A stretch of 64,000 bases of DNA from Peptacetobacter sp900539645 (GCF_047807365.1 NZ_JBLOUI010000002.1:1-64000), one strand, 5' to 3'. Counted from the first letter of the stretch, positions 35,115-44,153 are shown. Notes: generated by a model from the sequence alone, not told the origin. Translations and numbers: made by a program.

Positions 35115-35711
35115 ATGAGTAAGAAAAATAAAAAGAGCAATTTAGTTAAAAAAATAGATAAAAGTACTAAAAAAAGATACGAAGATGTGCCTTTAACAAG
35201 AAGATTTTTAAGTTATTTAATAGATTGGTATTTAGGTGGTCTTGTTACAGCTTTTCCAATAGCTATGATATCTCAGAAGCTTTTTGGAAGTGTGCTTAAG
35301 CAGAATATACTAGAATTTCCTAAAAATTATGGTCTAATAGCGGGATGTTTAGGTTTTGTGTTTGCTTTATTTTACTTTGTAGCTGTTCCGACATGGATTA
35401 CAAAGGGACAGACTTTAGGTAAGAAAATTTGTAAAATCCAAATAGTAAAAGATGATGAAGAAGAAATTACATTTAAGAATATGTTCCTAAGACAGTTAGT
35501 AGGAATAATAGTGGTGGAAGGTTCTTTAGTGACAGCGAGTGCAATATGGCATCAGGTATTTACATTATTAACAGGTATAGAAATAGTATCTGGATTAATG
35601 TATGTTGGTCTAGCAGTATGTGTTGTAAGTGCTGGTATGGTTATATTTACTAAAGATCATAAGGCAATTCACGACTACATAGGAAGTACTAGAGTAGTTA
35701 TGTGTAAATAA
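35115..35711 (+). CDS. RDD-family membrane protein
   Basis: A 198-residue protein. A Lys-rich N-terminal stretch (about 20 residues) is followed by RRFLSYLIDWYLGG, the RDD signature, then three to four hydrophobic segments. ITKGQTLGKKICKIQIV is the usual second motif. RDD proteins are poorly understood; some are Na+/Li+ or Na+(K+)/H+ exchangers. GGAGG precedes the ATG. It lies between regulator 2 and the module 2 PTS and may belong to either transcript. Confidence 0.82.
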   Translation: MSKKNKKSNLVKKIDKSTKKRYEDVPLTRRFLSYLIDWYLGGLVTAFPIAMISQKLFGSVLKQNILEFPKNYGLIAGCLGFVFALFYFVAVPTWITKGQTLGKKICKIQIVKDDEEEITFKNMFLRQLVGIIVVEGSLVTASAIWHQVFTLLTGIEIVSGLMYVGLAVCVVSAGMVIFTKDHKAIHDYIGSTRVVMCK

Positions 35712-35768
35712 TTTCCTAAGTTTAGGAAATGTGAGTACAGTCATAGGAAATCAATTGCCTAGTATAAT
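35712..35768 (+). promoter_or_regulatory. Operator and -10 box upstream of the module 2 PTS genes
   Basis: TTTCCTAA-G-TTTAGGAAA (35712-35729) repeats the palindrome found upstream of regulator 2. A second partial site, TAGGAAATCAATTGCCTA, spans about 35744-35760. TATAAT at 35763-35768 would be the -10 box, so the sites sit where an activator binds. Confidence 0.65.
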
Positions 35769-35796
35769 AGCATTATAGAAAGTGGAGGTAAAGTTA

Positions 35797-36117
35797 ATGA
35801 ATGAATTAGAATTAATAAGTTTTCAGATTATATCAGCAGTAGGGACTGCTAAATCAAATTATATAGAAGCAATGAGATTAGCAGAAAAAGGTGAATTTGA
35901 AAAAGCTGAAGAAATTATAAAAGAAGGACAGAAAGTGTTCTTAGAAGGACATAAAGCTCATGCAGGTTTAATACAGAAAGAAGCTGCAGGAGAATCAGTA
36001 AATATAAATATATTATTAATGCATGCCGAAGATCAGTTAATGGCAGCAGAAACAGCTAAACTTATGGCTGAAGAAATAATCAAGTTAAATAAACGTATAG
36101 CAGCGTTAGAAAAATAG
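35797..36117 (+). CDS. PTS lactose/cellobiose-family IIA component (module 2)
   Basis: A 106-residue IIA of the Lac family with His in LLMHAEDQLMAA near residue 77. The start ATG 35797 follows GTGGAGGT at good spacing; the in-frame GTG 35782 is inside that site. It opens MNELELISFQIISAVGTAKS, similar to the module 1 IIA. IIB follows after 13 bases. Confidence 0.9.
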   Translation: MNELELISFQIISAVGTAKSNYIEAMRLAEKGEFEKAEEIIKEGQKVFLEGHKAHAGLIQKEAAGESVNINILLMHAEDQLMAAETAKLMAEEIIKLNKRIAALEK

Positions 36118-36130
36118 GAGGATATATAAA

Positions 36131-36451
36131 ATGAAAAAAGTTTATTTATTTTGCAGTAACGGAATGTCAACTAGTATGTTAGCTAGTAAAATGCAGGGAG
36201 TAGCAGATAGCCACAATTTACCAATAAAAGTTGCAGCTTTCCCTTATCCACAGATGGGAGATATATTAAAAAATGATTGTCCAGATTGTATACTACTTGG
36301 GCCTCAGATAAAATTCATGTACGAAGAAATAGTTGCACAGTATAGCTCATTAAATGTACCAATAGCTCTTATAGATCAGGGAGATTACGGTATGATGAAC
36401 GGAGAAAAAGTTCTAAAAACAGCTATAAAATTAATAAAATCAAACAAATAA
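36131..36451 (+). CDS. PTS lactose/cellobiose-family IIB component (module 2)
   Basis: A 106-residue IIB. The phosphocysteine is in YLFCSNGMSTSMLASKM at about residue 7. The segment CILLGPQIKFM matches the family. It is closer to CelA than the module 1 IIB. AGGAGG precedes the ATG. The IIC gene starts 160 bases later behind an A-rich leader. Confidence 0.9.
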   Translation: MKKVYLFCSNGMSTSMLASKMQGVADSHNLPIKVAAFPYPQMGDILKNDCPDCILLGPQIKFMYEEIVAQYSSLNVPIALIDQGDYGMMNGEKVLKTAIKLIKSNK

Positions 36452-36600
36452 TTAGTAAAAGTTTACAGAGCAATAAAACACAAAAATAAAACACAAAAGT
36501 TAAAAAAGTAAAATGAAGTAGCAAAAGGTAAGAAATTAAAAACAATATCAAAATACAAAACAACAAAACACAAAAATCAAAACACAAAAATTAAAAAGGA
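36452..36600 (+). repeat. A-rich, G-poor leader with four AAAACACAAAA repeats
   Basis: Between IIB and IIC, AAAACACAAAA occurs at 36475, 36488, 36565 and 36579, as two close pairs. The stretch holds very few G and cannot fold well. It ends in the ribosome binding site AAAAAGGAG of the IIC gene. It may keep that site open or bind a protein; no gene is seen. Confidence 0.6.
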
Positions 36601-36611
36601 GAGATAGGCTT

Positions 36612-37958
36612 ATGATGAAAAAACTTGAAAAAGTTTTAATGCCCTTAGCAGAAGCTATAGGACGTAACAAATACTTAATGTCAATTCGTGATGGGTTCTT
36701 ACTATCAACACCACTATTAATAGGTGGATCTATATTCCTATTAATAGCAAACTTCCCTATCCCAGCATGGATAGAATTTCTTGAAGGAACAGTTGTAAAT
36801 CAGGCAACTGGACGGACTTTAGCAAGTTATATAGCAAAACCAGCAGATGCTACATTCACAATAATGGCGGTATTTGCAGTTATGGGTATTGCGTATTCTT
36901 TTGCAGAAAAATTAGGTACGAATAAATTATTCGGTGCTGCAACAGCATTAGTTTCTTGGTTCTTAATAATGCCATATACAGTAACTGGTGAAGTTGATGT
37001 AAATGGTGTTGCTCAGGCAGTTAGTTTAACTGGTGTGCCTCTAGGATGGCTAGGAGCTAAAGGTATTTTCGTTGGTATATTCTGTGCATTCATATCAGTA
37101 CATATATATACATTTGTTGAAAAAAGAGGTTGGACAATAAAAATGCCAGCAGGTGTACCTCCAACAGTTGAGGAATCATTTGCAGCTTTAATACCAGCAG
37201 CAGTAGTTATGATAATATTCTTTGCTGTTAACTTAATATTCGGATACATGGGAACAGATGTATTCCAGATAATATTCGAATTCTTACAGACTCCACTTCT
37301 AAACCTTGGAGATACTTTAGGAGCAATGGTAATAGCTTACATATTCTTACATATATTCTGGTTCTTCGGAGTAAATGGTGGATCTGTTGTTGGTGCAGTA
37401 TTCAACCCAATACTTCAGACTTTATCTGCAGGAAACGTAGCTGGAGAACATCATATAATATGCCAGCAGTTCCAGGATTTATTTGCAACATTTGGTGGTG
37501 CAGGTTCAACATTATCACTAGTAATAGCAATGTTATTATTCTGTAAATCAAAACGTATAAAAAATCTTGGTAAAATGTCATTAGTACCAGGTATATTCGG
37601 AATAAATGAACCAATATTATTCGGTTTACCAATAGTTTTAAACCCTGCTATGTTAGTACCATTCATATTAGTACCAACTATAAACATAGTAATATCATAC
37701 TTTGCAATGGCGATGAACTTTGTTCCAATATGTTCAGGTGTTAATATACCATGGACAACACCACTTGTAATATCAGGATTCCTTGCTACAAACTGGGTAG
37801 GAGCAATACTTCAGGCATTACTTCTAGTATTAGGTGTATTTATATACATGCCATTCATAAAAATACTAGACAAACAGTACTTACAGGAAGAAATGAGCAA
37901 CGTTGAAGAAGACGATGAAGATATATCATTAGATGACCTATCATTCGACGATCTATAA
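36612..37958 (+). CDS. PTS lactose/cellobiose-family IIC permease (module 2)
   Basis: A 448-residue permease with about ten membrane segments. The opening LMPLAEAIGRNKYLMSIRDG and the loops FWFFGVNGGSVVG and FGINEPILFGLPIVLNPAML are CelB-type. The tail is strongly acidic (EEDDEDISLDD). The sugar is unknown. It is followed after 20 bases by a GrdB-like protein and then a glycosylasparaginase-like hydrolase, so a sugar linked to an amino acid is an attractive cargo (inference). Confidence 0.9.
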   Translation: MMKKLEKVLMPLAEAIGRNKYLMSIRDGFLLSTPLLIGGSIFLLIANFPIPAWIEFLEGTVVNQATGRTLASYIAKPADATFTIMAVFAVMGIAYSFAEKLGTNKLFGAATALVSWFLIMPYTVTGEVDVNGVAQAVSLTGVPLGWLGAKGIFVGIFCAFISVHIYTFVEKRGWTIKMPAGVPPTVEESFAALIPAAVVMIIFFAVNLIFGYMGTDVFQIIFEFLQTPLLNLGDTLGAMVIAYIFLHIFWFFGVNGGSVVGAVFNPILQTLSAGNVAGEHHIICQQFQDLFATFGGAGSTLSLVIAMLLFCKSKRIKNLGKMSLVPGIFGINEPILFGLPIVLNPAMLVPFILVPTINIVISYFAMAMNFVPICSGVNIPWTTPLVISGFLATNWVGAILQALLLVLGVFIYMPFIKILDKQYLQEEMSNVEEDDEDISLDDLSFDDL

Positions 37959-37978
37959 GATTTAGGAGATGAATTAAT

Positions 37979-38500
37979 ATGAGAATTATAATGATTTACG
38001 ATCAGATACAGTCAGGTGCAGGTATAAAAGATGACCATGATGTGCCACTAGGAGCTAAAAAAGAAGTAATAGGTCCTGCTGTAATGATGGAACAGTCTTT
38101 AAAGAAAATAGGCGGAAAGGTAATAGCTTGTCTTTACTGCGGTGACGGTACTTATGCTGCTAATCCAGATGAAGTAAGTAGAAAACTTTGCGCAATGGTA
38201 AATAAATTAAAAGCAGATGTTGTAATGTGTGGACCATGTTTAAACTACTTAGGATATGGAAAAATGGCTGCTAGAGTAGCTAACGACATAAACAATACAA
38301 CAGAAGCAAAAGCATTTGCAGCTATGTCAGTAGAAAATGAAGAAACAATAGCTGAGTACAAAGACAAAGTGCATATAATAAAAACACCTAAAAAAGGTGG
38401 ATTTGGATTAAATGAATCATTAGACGCTATGTGTGAATTAGCAAAAGCTATGCACGAAGGCGATGATTGTTCAGAAATAGTATCAAAATATTGTTTTTAA
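37979..38500 (+). CDS. GrdB-related protein (glycine/betaine reductase family, N-terminal part only)
   Basis: A 173-residue protein resembling the N-terminal domain of GrdB-type reductase subunits: the IIMIYDQIQSGAG start, IGPAVMMEQ, a Cys pair in CLYCGDGTYAANPDEV (51, 54) and a CxxC in VMCGPCLNYLGYG (84, 87). The selenocysteine-bearing C-terminal region of GrdB is absent. Short GrdB-like proteins in PTS operons have no proven role; a redox or ligand-binding task is possible. GGAG precedes the ATG. A terminator follows, so it closes the PTS transcript. Confidence 0.7.
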   Translation: MRIIMIYDQIQSGAGIKDDHDVPLGAKKEVIGPAVMMEQSLKKIGGKVIACLYCGDGTYAANPDEVSRKLCAMVNKLKADVVMCGPCLNYLGYGKMAARVANDINNTTEAKAFAAMSVENEETIAEYKDKVHIIKTPKKGGFGLNESLDAMCELAKAMHEGDDCSEIVSKYCF

Positions 38501-38515
38501 ATTAAAAAATGGGGG

Positions 38516-38541
38516 AGGATGCTTTTTTAGGCATCCTTTCT
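38516..38541 (+). terminator. Terminator between the GrdB-like and asparaginase genes
   Basis: AGGATGC (38516-38522) pairs with GCATCCT (38531-38537) around TTTTTTAG. It is followed by only TTTC, so it probably stops transcription only in part and lets some reach the asparaginase gene. Confidence 0.6.
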
Positions 38542-38563
38542 GTATAATATAGGAGGTAAGAGC

Positions 38564-39520
38564 ATGTGGGGAATAATAGCAACATGGCGTATGGCAGTAG
38601 AAGGAATAACAGAAGCAGATAAAATGCTAAAAGAAGGTGCTGATGCAGGGGATGCAATAGAAACAGCAATAAAAGAAGTAGAAGACTTCCCATTCTACAA
38701 ATCAGTAGGATACGGTGGACTTCCAAATGAAGAAATGGAAGTAGAACTAGATGCAGCATACATGGATGGAGATACATTAGATATAGGTGCAGTAGCAGCA
38801 ATAAAAGACTACGCAAATCCAATATCAATAGCTAGAAGATTATCTCATGAAAAAGTAAACTGTATGTTAGTTGGAGAAGGAGCAGAAAAATTTGCTCATA
38901 AAGAAGGATTCGAAAGAAAAAATATGCTAACAGATAGAGCAAAAATACACTACAAAAATAGAGTTAAAGAAGTTAAACAGCAGGAAATAAGCCCATATTC
39001 AGGACATGATACAGTAGGTATGGTTTGTCTAGATACTCATGGTAAAATGACTGCAGCTACTTCTACAAGTGGATTATTCATGAAGAGAAAAGGTAGAGTA
39101 GGGGATTCTCCAATATCTGGATCAGGATTCTATGTTGATTCAAAAATAGGTGGAGCAAGTGCAACAGGATTAGGTGAAGACCTTATGAAAGGATGTATAT
39201 CTTATGAAATAGTAAGACTTATGAAAGAAGGAAAACATCCTCAGGAAGCTTGTGAAATAGCAGTAAACGACTTAAACAAAGAATTAATAGAAAGAAGAGG
39301 AAAAGCAGGAGATTTATCTCTAATAGCTATGAACAACAAAGGAGAATGGGGAGTTGCTACAAATATAGAAGGTTTCTCATTTGCAGTAGCTACAGAAGGA
39401 CAGGAACCAATAGTATACTTAACTAAAAATGTAGATGGTAAATGTGTACATGAAGTAGCTAGCCAGGAATGGTTAGACAACTACATGAAAACAAGAACTG
39501 CACCATTGGAGGAAAAATAA
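38564..39520 (+). CDS. Glycosylasparaginase-like Ntn hydrolase
   Basis: A 318-residue member of the asparaginase 2 family. The self-cleavage and catalytic Thr is residue 150 in YSGHDTVGMVCLD. TSGLFMKRKGRVGDSPISGS and ATGLGEDLMKG are the substrate and oxyanion segments of N4-(beta-N-acetylglucosaminyl)-asparaginase. It should release aspartate from GlcNAc-Asn or a related beta-aspartyl compound. No signal peptide is seen, so it acts inside the cell. AGGAGG precedes the ATG. Its place behind a PTS suggests cutting of an imported glyco-amino acid. Confidence 0.87.
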   Translation: MWGIIATWRMAVEGITEADKMLKEGADAGDAIETAIKEVEDFPFYKSVGYGGLPNEEMEVELDAAYMDGDTLDIGAVAAIKDYANPISIARRLSHEKVNCMLVGEGAEKFAHKEGFERKNMLTDRAKIHYKNRVKEVKQQEISPYSGHDTVGMVCLDTHGKMTAATSTSGLFMKRKGRVGDSPISGSGFYVDSKIGGASATGLGEDLMKGCISYEIVRLMKEGKHPQEACEIAVNDLNKELIERRGKAGDLSLIAMNNKGEWGVATNIEGFSFAVATEGQEPIVYLTKNVDGKCVHEVASQEWLDNYMKTRTAPLEEK

Positions 39521-40627
39521 ATGGAAAAAAAGATAATTCGGCAGATTGAAAAAAATTCATCAGAAATGATTAAAGGAATTAAAAAGATTGTCAAGATGCC
39601 GAGTGTCGAAACAAAAGCCGAAGAAAATGCTCCATTTGGTAAGGATATAGCCTTAACTTTAGATGAAACATTGAAATTAGCAGAGAGCTTAGGTTTTGAA
39701 ACTAGAAATCTTGATAATTACATTGGATGGGCACAGTATGGAGAAGGTGACGATTATATAGGTATAATAGGTCATTTAGATGTTGTTCCAGTTGGAGAAT
39801 GCTGGAAACACGATCCATTTAGTGCGCATGAAGAAGAAGGATATATTTACGCAAGAGGAATATTAGACAATAAAGGACCGATACTATCTTGTTTATACGC
39901 TTTATATGCAATAAAGCAGTTAAATGTAGAATTAAAAAGACCGGTCAGAATAATCTTTGGATGCGATGAAGAAACAGGATTTGAAGATTTAAAATACTAC
40001 TTAGAAAAAGAAAAACCACCTGTAATGGGATGGACACCAGACTGCAAATACCCAGTTGTATATGCAGAAAGAGGTAGAGCTGTTGTAGAAATTTCAACAG
40101 AAGAAAAAAATATAGCTGAATTCTTTGCGTTTGTAAATACATACTTTATGAACGCTAAGCCAAATGCGGAAAGCTTAGGTCTTGATTATAAGAGCGAAGA
40201 ATTTGGTGTAAATGAAATGAGAAATTATAAATTAAGATACGAGGACGGCAAAGTTATTTTCTCTGTAACATTCTCATATCCTGTGGGACTTACTGTAGAG
40301 AAGATAATAAGTACAATAGAGGAAAAATCAAATGGAATGGAAGTAAAATGCGTAAGCCATTATACTCCAGTTAGATTTGAAAAAGACAGCGATATGGTTA
40401 GAAGTCTTCAGAATGCGTATGAGTTGGTTACAGGACTTGACGGAACTCCTGTGACAACAACTGGCGGAACATATGCAAAACTAATGCCTAATATTGTTCC
40501 ATTTGGGCCAAGTTTCCCTGGACAGAAGGGAATAGGACATCTTCCAAATGAATGGATGAAGGTAGAAGACTTAATATCAAATGCTAAGATATACGGACTA
40601 GGTATATATTACTTAGCCAATATATAG
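39521..40627 (+). CDS. M20-family dipeptidase (Sapep/PepV-like)
   Basis: A 368-residue two-zinc dipeptidase. Metal and catalytic motifs: GHLDVVPVGECW, ARGILDNKGP, FGCDEETGFED; the last His lies in GIGHLPNEW. Family length is usually about 440-470, so the lid domain is somewhat short. The ATG directly follows the stop of the glycosylasparaginase-like gene, with GGAGG inside that gene's end, so the two are coupled. It would finish breakdown of small peptides from the same substrate. Confidence 0.85.
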   Translation: MEKKIIRQIEKNSSEMIKGIKKIVKMPSVETKAEENAPFGKDIALTLDETLKLAESLGFETRNLDNYIGWAQYGEGDDYIGIIGHLDVVPVGECWKHDPFSAHEEEGYIYARGILDNKGPILSCLYALYAIKQLNVELKRPVRIIFGCDEETGFEDLKYYLEKEKPPVMGWTPDCKYPVVYAERGRAVVEISTEEKNIAEFFAFVNTYFMNAKPNAESLGLDYKSEEFGVNEMRNYKLRYEDGKVIFSVTFSYPVGLTVEKIISTIEEKSNGMEVKCVSHYTPVRFEKDSDMVRSLQNAYELVTGLDGTPVTTTGGTYAKLMPNIVPFGPSFPGQKGIGHLPNEWMKVEDLISNAKIYGLGIYYLANI

Positions 40628-40799
40628 GATTGTTTAGTTATTAAAATTATTTAGAGGATTATTTTAAAAGTATATAAAAGATTATTTAAAGGTTGATTGT
40701 AAAAAAGATTTGATTTAAAGGTTACCAGAAACACGCAAGTTAAAAACGACGGATTACGTCAAAATAAGGATTATTATTTAATAGATAGGATTTGATAAA

Positions 40800-41540
40800 A
40801 TGGAAAAAATAGTTGAAATATGCTGCGGAAGTTATGAAGATGCATACAATGCAGATAGAGCAGGTGCAAAGAGAATAGAGTTAAACAGTGCGTTACATCT
40901 AGGAGGACTTACACCTTCTTTAGCTACACTAGTATTAACTAAAAAGAATACAAATCTTTCAGTTATATCAATGCTTAGACCAAGAGGTGCGGGCTTCCAC
41001 TACAGCGATGTAGATTATGAAGTGATGAAGATGGATGCAGAGCTTCTTATGAAAAATGGTTCAGATGGTTTAGCGTTTGGATTTTTAACTGAAGATGGAG
41101 AAGTAGATAAAGAAAAAACTGCTGAGATTGTAAAAATAATAAAAGAATACAACGGAGAAGCTGTATTCCACAGAGCTTTTGACTGTGTAGCAGATCCATA
41201 CAAAACTATGGAAACTTTAATCGAGCTTGGAATAGATAGAGTTCTTACAAGTGGATTGGAGCCAAAAGCTATAGAAGGAAAAGAAGTAATAAAAAATCTT
41301 CAAGAAAAATACGGCGACAAAATAGAAATACTTGCAGGTAGTGGAGTTAATGTAGGAAATATGGATGAAATAATGGATTATACAGGAATAAACCAGGTTC
41401 ATAGTTCTTGTAAGGCTTGGGTTGAAGATCCAACAACTCATAAGAATAATGTAAGCTACTCTTATGCAAGTGCACCAAATGAAATGAATTACGATGTAGT
41501 GTCATACGAACTAGTTAAAAATATGATAGAAAATTTATAA
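40800..41540 (+). CDS. cutC: CutC-family protein
   Basis: A 246-residue TIM-barrel protein of the CutC family. It opens IVEICCGSYEDAYNADRAGA, then RIELNSALHLGGLTPS and MLRPRGAGFHYSD; the motif FHRAFD and GIDRVLTSG also match. CutC was named for copper tolerance, but the role is doubtful and some copies sit in sugar operons. The ribosome binding site is weak. It is followed by a terminator and separated by 170 bases from the dipeptidase. Confidence 0.88.
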   Translation: MEKIVEICCGSYEDAYNADRAGAKRIELNSALHLGGLTPSLATLVLTKKNTNLSVISMLRPRGAGFHYSDVDYEVMKMDAELLMKNGSDGLAFGFLTEDGEVDKEKTAEIVKIIKEYNGEAVFHRAFDCVADPYKTMETLIELGIDRVLTSGLEPKAIEGKEVIKNLQEKYGDKIEILAGSGVNVGNMDEIMDYTGINQVHSSCKAWVEDPTTHKNNVSYSYASAPNEMNYDVVSYELVKNMIENL

Positions 41541-41548
41541 AAAACATA

Positions 41549-41584
41549 GGGACTGTTGCGATAATTTGCAATAGTCCTTTTTTG
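41549..41584 (+). terminator. Rho-independent terminator of cutC
   Basis: GGACTGTTGC (41550-41559) pairs with GCAATAGTCC (41568-41577), with one G-T pair, followed by TTTTTT. Confidence 0.85.
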
Positions 41585-41850
41585 GTATGACGGGCATGTT
41601 ATTAATCTGTAGTAAAATTATTTAGATTATTATATGAAATTAAACTGTGGACTACAGAACACTAAGTTTTAGTATTAGCCTATAAGTTAGTTTCAAGATA
41701 ACAGTATACAAGTATTTGTTTTATCAATATAAATACAGTAAAATATAGTTATTTTGTATAATACACAAAAAATAATGCTTTAGTATGATTTTTGGTGTAT
41801 AATATTGACGCATGCATGTAAAAATTGTAATAAAAAAGGGAGAAAGAATA

Positions 41851-43302
41851 ATGGGGGAAAAAATAAACAATAATTCTTCGATTCATAAGTCAGCAACTTT
41901 TGGACTTTCAGTAGCGATACTATTGATGATAATTTCTATTATGTTTGTTGGGGTAATGTGGTTAAAAACTATTTCTATCCCTGCGTGTTTAATACTTATT
42001 ATTACTTTAGTTTGTTTAATAAGTTGTTTAAAGCTTAAATATAAATTTAATGAACTTATAGATATAATGGCTGAAAGTATTAAAAATGGTACATTTGGTT
42101 TATTATTTTTCATAGCTATAGGTGGTATAATTGCATCATGGATGATGTCGGGTACAGTTCCAGCTATTATATATTATGGACTTAATATAATAAGCCCTAA
42201 GATATTTCTACCAGCAGGATTGCTTTTATGTAGTATAACAGCACTTTGCACAGGAACATCTTGGGGTACAGTTGGTACTGTTGGTATAGCTTTAATTGCT
42301 CTTGGTCAAGGAATGGGAATACCACTTCCTATTACAGCAGCTATGATTGTTTCTGGTGCTGCATTTGGTGATAAGATGTCACCTGTATCTGATACACCTA
42401 ACTTAGTATCTATGTCATGTGGAGCAGATTTATACGATACAATCAAGGCTATGATTACTACTATGCTTCCAGCATATATTATTTCATTTGTACTTTTTGC
42501 TGTTCTTGGATTTAAGTTTGCAGGATCAAATATAAATTATGAAATAATAAAAGAAACACAGTCTGTTCTAGCACAGAACTTTAATTTAAATCCTATAGTT
42601 TTATTACCTATGCTAATACTTCTATTTTTATCATTTAAGAAATATCCATCTTTACCAAGTATGGCGATTGCAATATTTGCGGGAATGATTATATCTGTAA
42701 TTTTCCAAGGTGAAACTATTTCTAATTGTATAGAAGCTTTAAACTCTGGGTTTGTAATTGAAACTGGTTCAGAATATGTTGATCCTATTTTAAATAGAGG
42801 CGGACTTCAAAGTATGCTAAATACATTTTCAATAGCATTTTTAGCTATATGTATGGGAGGTCTTTTAGATAAATGTGGTTATCTAAATGCATTGGTTTCA
42901 GGTCTATTGAAAAAAATTAACACAGTAGGTTCTCTTTCTTTTGTAGTTTTAATGAGTTCATTTATTTCAACAGCTAGTCTTGGAGAGGCTTATTTATCAT
43001 TTATACTTAATGGTTCTGTTTATAAAAATGAATTTGATAAAAGAGGACTAAATCGATCAATGTTAGCTAGATTAGTAAGTGAGGGTGGATTGATGCTTGC
43101 TCCATTGATGCCTTGGACTACATTTGGTGCATTCTGTCTTTCTACACTAGGAGTTTCTGGTTTAGAATTTGCTCCATATGCATTTTTAAATTATCTTTCT
43201 CCATTAGTTTCATTAATAATGTCATATATGGGAATTGGTGTTGTTTGGAATAATAAACTTAATAAAGGAAAAAGAAAATTTGATGATATAATTGTTGATT
43301 AA
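41851..43302 (+). CDS. nhaC: NhaC-family Na+/H+ antiporter
   Basis: A 483-residue antiporter with about twelve membrane segments. Family motifs: CTGTSWGTVGTVGIALIALG and GAAFGDKMSPVSDTPNLVS. It exchanges Na+ for protons, or malate/lactate in some members. ATG 41851 is chosen over ATG 41812, since AAGGGAGAAAG lies just before it. Codon use differs from the neighbours: more CAA and ATT. The DUF169 gene follows after 25 bases, so both probably share a transcript. Confidence 0.88.
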   Translation: MGEKINNNSSIHKSATFGLSVAILLMIISIMFVGVMWLKTISIPACLILIITLVCLISCLKLKYKFNELIDIMAESIKNGTFGLLFFIAIGGIIASWMMSGTVPAIIYYGLNIISPKIFLPAGLLLCSITALCTGTSWGTVGTVGIALIALGQGMGIPLPITAAMIVSGAAFGDKMSPVSDTPNLVSMSCGADLYDTIKAMITTMLPAYIISFVLFAVLGFKFAGSNINYEIIKETQSVLAQNFNLNPIVLLPMLILLFLSFKKYPSLPSMAIAIFAGMIISVIFQGETISNCIEALNSGFVIETGSEYVDPILNRGGLQSMLNTFSIAFLAICMGGLLDKCGYLNALVSGLLKKINTVGSLSFVVLMSSFISTASLGEAYLSFILNGSVYKNEFDKRGLNRSMLARLVSEGGLMLAPLMPWTTFGAFCLSTLGVSGLEFAPYAFLNYLSPLVSLIMSYMGIGVVWNNKLNKGKRKFDDIIVD

Positions 43303-43327
43303 TATTTTTTAGAAAGAAGGATTTTAT

Positions 43328-44131
43328 ATGATAGATAAAAATAATGCTTTTAAATATTTGCATTTAATATTAAATTTAGAAAGAAATGTAGCAGCGGCTC
43401 GTTTTATAGAATTTAAAAGTGAATATGATAAATTAGATGTCCCAGAAATGAAAGGAAGTATATGTCTTTTATGTAGAAGAGGACTTGAGGGGAAACATTT
43501 AAAAGCTGATGAAAAACATATACTTTGTTCATATGGTGGATTTGCTCTTGGTATAACAAAACCAGATATAACAATTTCTTCAGGTCAAAGTTATGCAGCT
43601 TGTGGTTTATATAATAGCAAATCAGTTTCCCGTTCGATAGTTGAAAGTGTACATTATTTAGAACAAGATGTATATGGCATAGAAATAGCTCCATTAACAG
43701 AGTTAGACAACGCAGATTTGGTATTTATTGTTTGTAATACTAGACAGGCTATGAGAATAATGCAGGGATATGCTTATTATTATGGAGCACCTAAAAATAT
43801 AAGTTTTATAGGAAATCAGGCTATGTGTGGAGATATTATTTCAAAACCATTCTACAATAATGATATAAATCTTACATTATTCTGTAAAGGGGCTAGAAAA
43901 TATGGTGCTTTTACTGAAGGAGAAATTGGTATTTCAATGCCTAGAGAAATGTTTAATAATGTAGCTCATGGTGTATTTATGACAATAAATCCAGTAGAAT
44001 TCCCTAAAGAAAAAGTTGCTATATCAGAAAGATTAAAAGAAGTAGGAATAGAATGTGAATTTGATATGAAAGATAGTTATGGTGAAAGACTTGATAACTA
44101 TGATAATATGGTAAAAGAAATGAGAAAGTAA
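43328..44131 (+). CDS. DUF169 family protein
   Basis: A 267-residue soluble protein. The DUF169 core includes VYGIEIAPL, FIVCNTRQAMRIMQGYAY and the C-containing NQAMCGDIISKP. Many DUF169 genes sit near transport or redox genes; no function is proven. GAAAGAAGG precedes the ATG. It is paired with nhaC and has the same more CAA-rich codon use, which may mean the pair was acquired together. A terminator follows. Confidence 0.78.
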   Translation: MIDKNNAFKYLHLILNLERNVAAARFIEFKSEYDKLDVPEMKGSICLLCRRGLEGKHLKADEKHILCSYGGFALGITKPDITISSGQSYAACGLYNSKSVSRSIVESVHYLEQDVYGIEIAPLTELDNADLVFIVCNTRQAMRIMQGYAYYYGAPKNISFIGNQAMCGDIISKPFYNNDINLTLFCKGARKYGAFTEGEIGISMPREMFNNVAHGVFMTINPVEFPKEKVAISERLKEVGIECEFDMKDSYGERLDNYDNMVKEMRK

Positions 44132-44153
44132 TAAACTAATAATAGGCTGACTA

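Noticed and set aside
38543..38548. TATAAT before the glycosylasparaginase-like gene as a promoter
   Set aside because: A transcript from it would start within the ribosome binding site, and there is no fitting -35 box.
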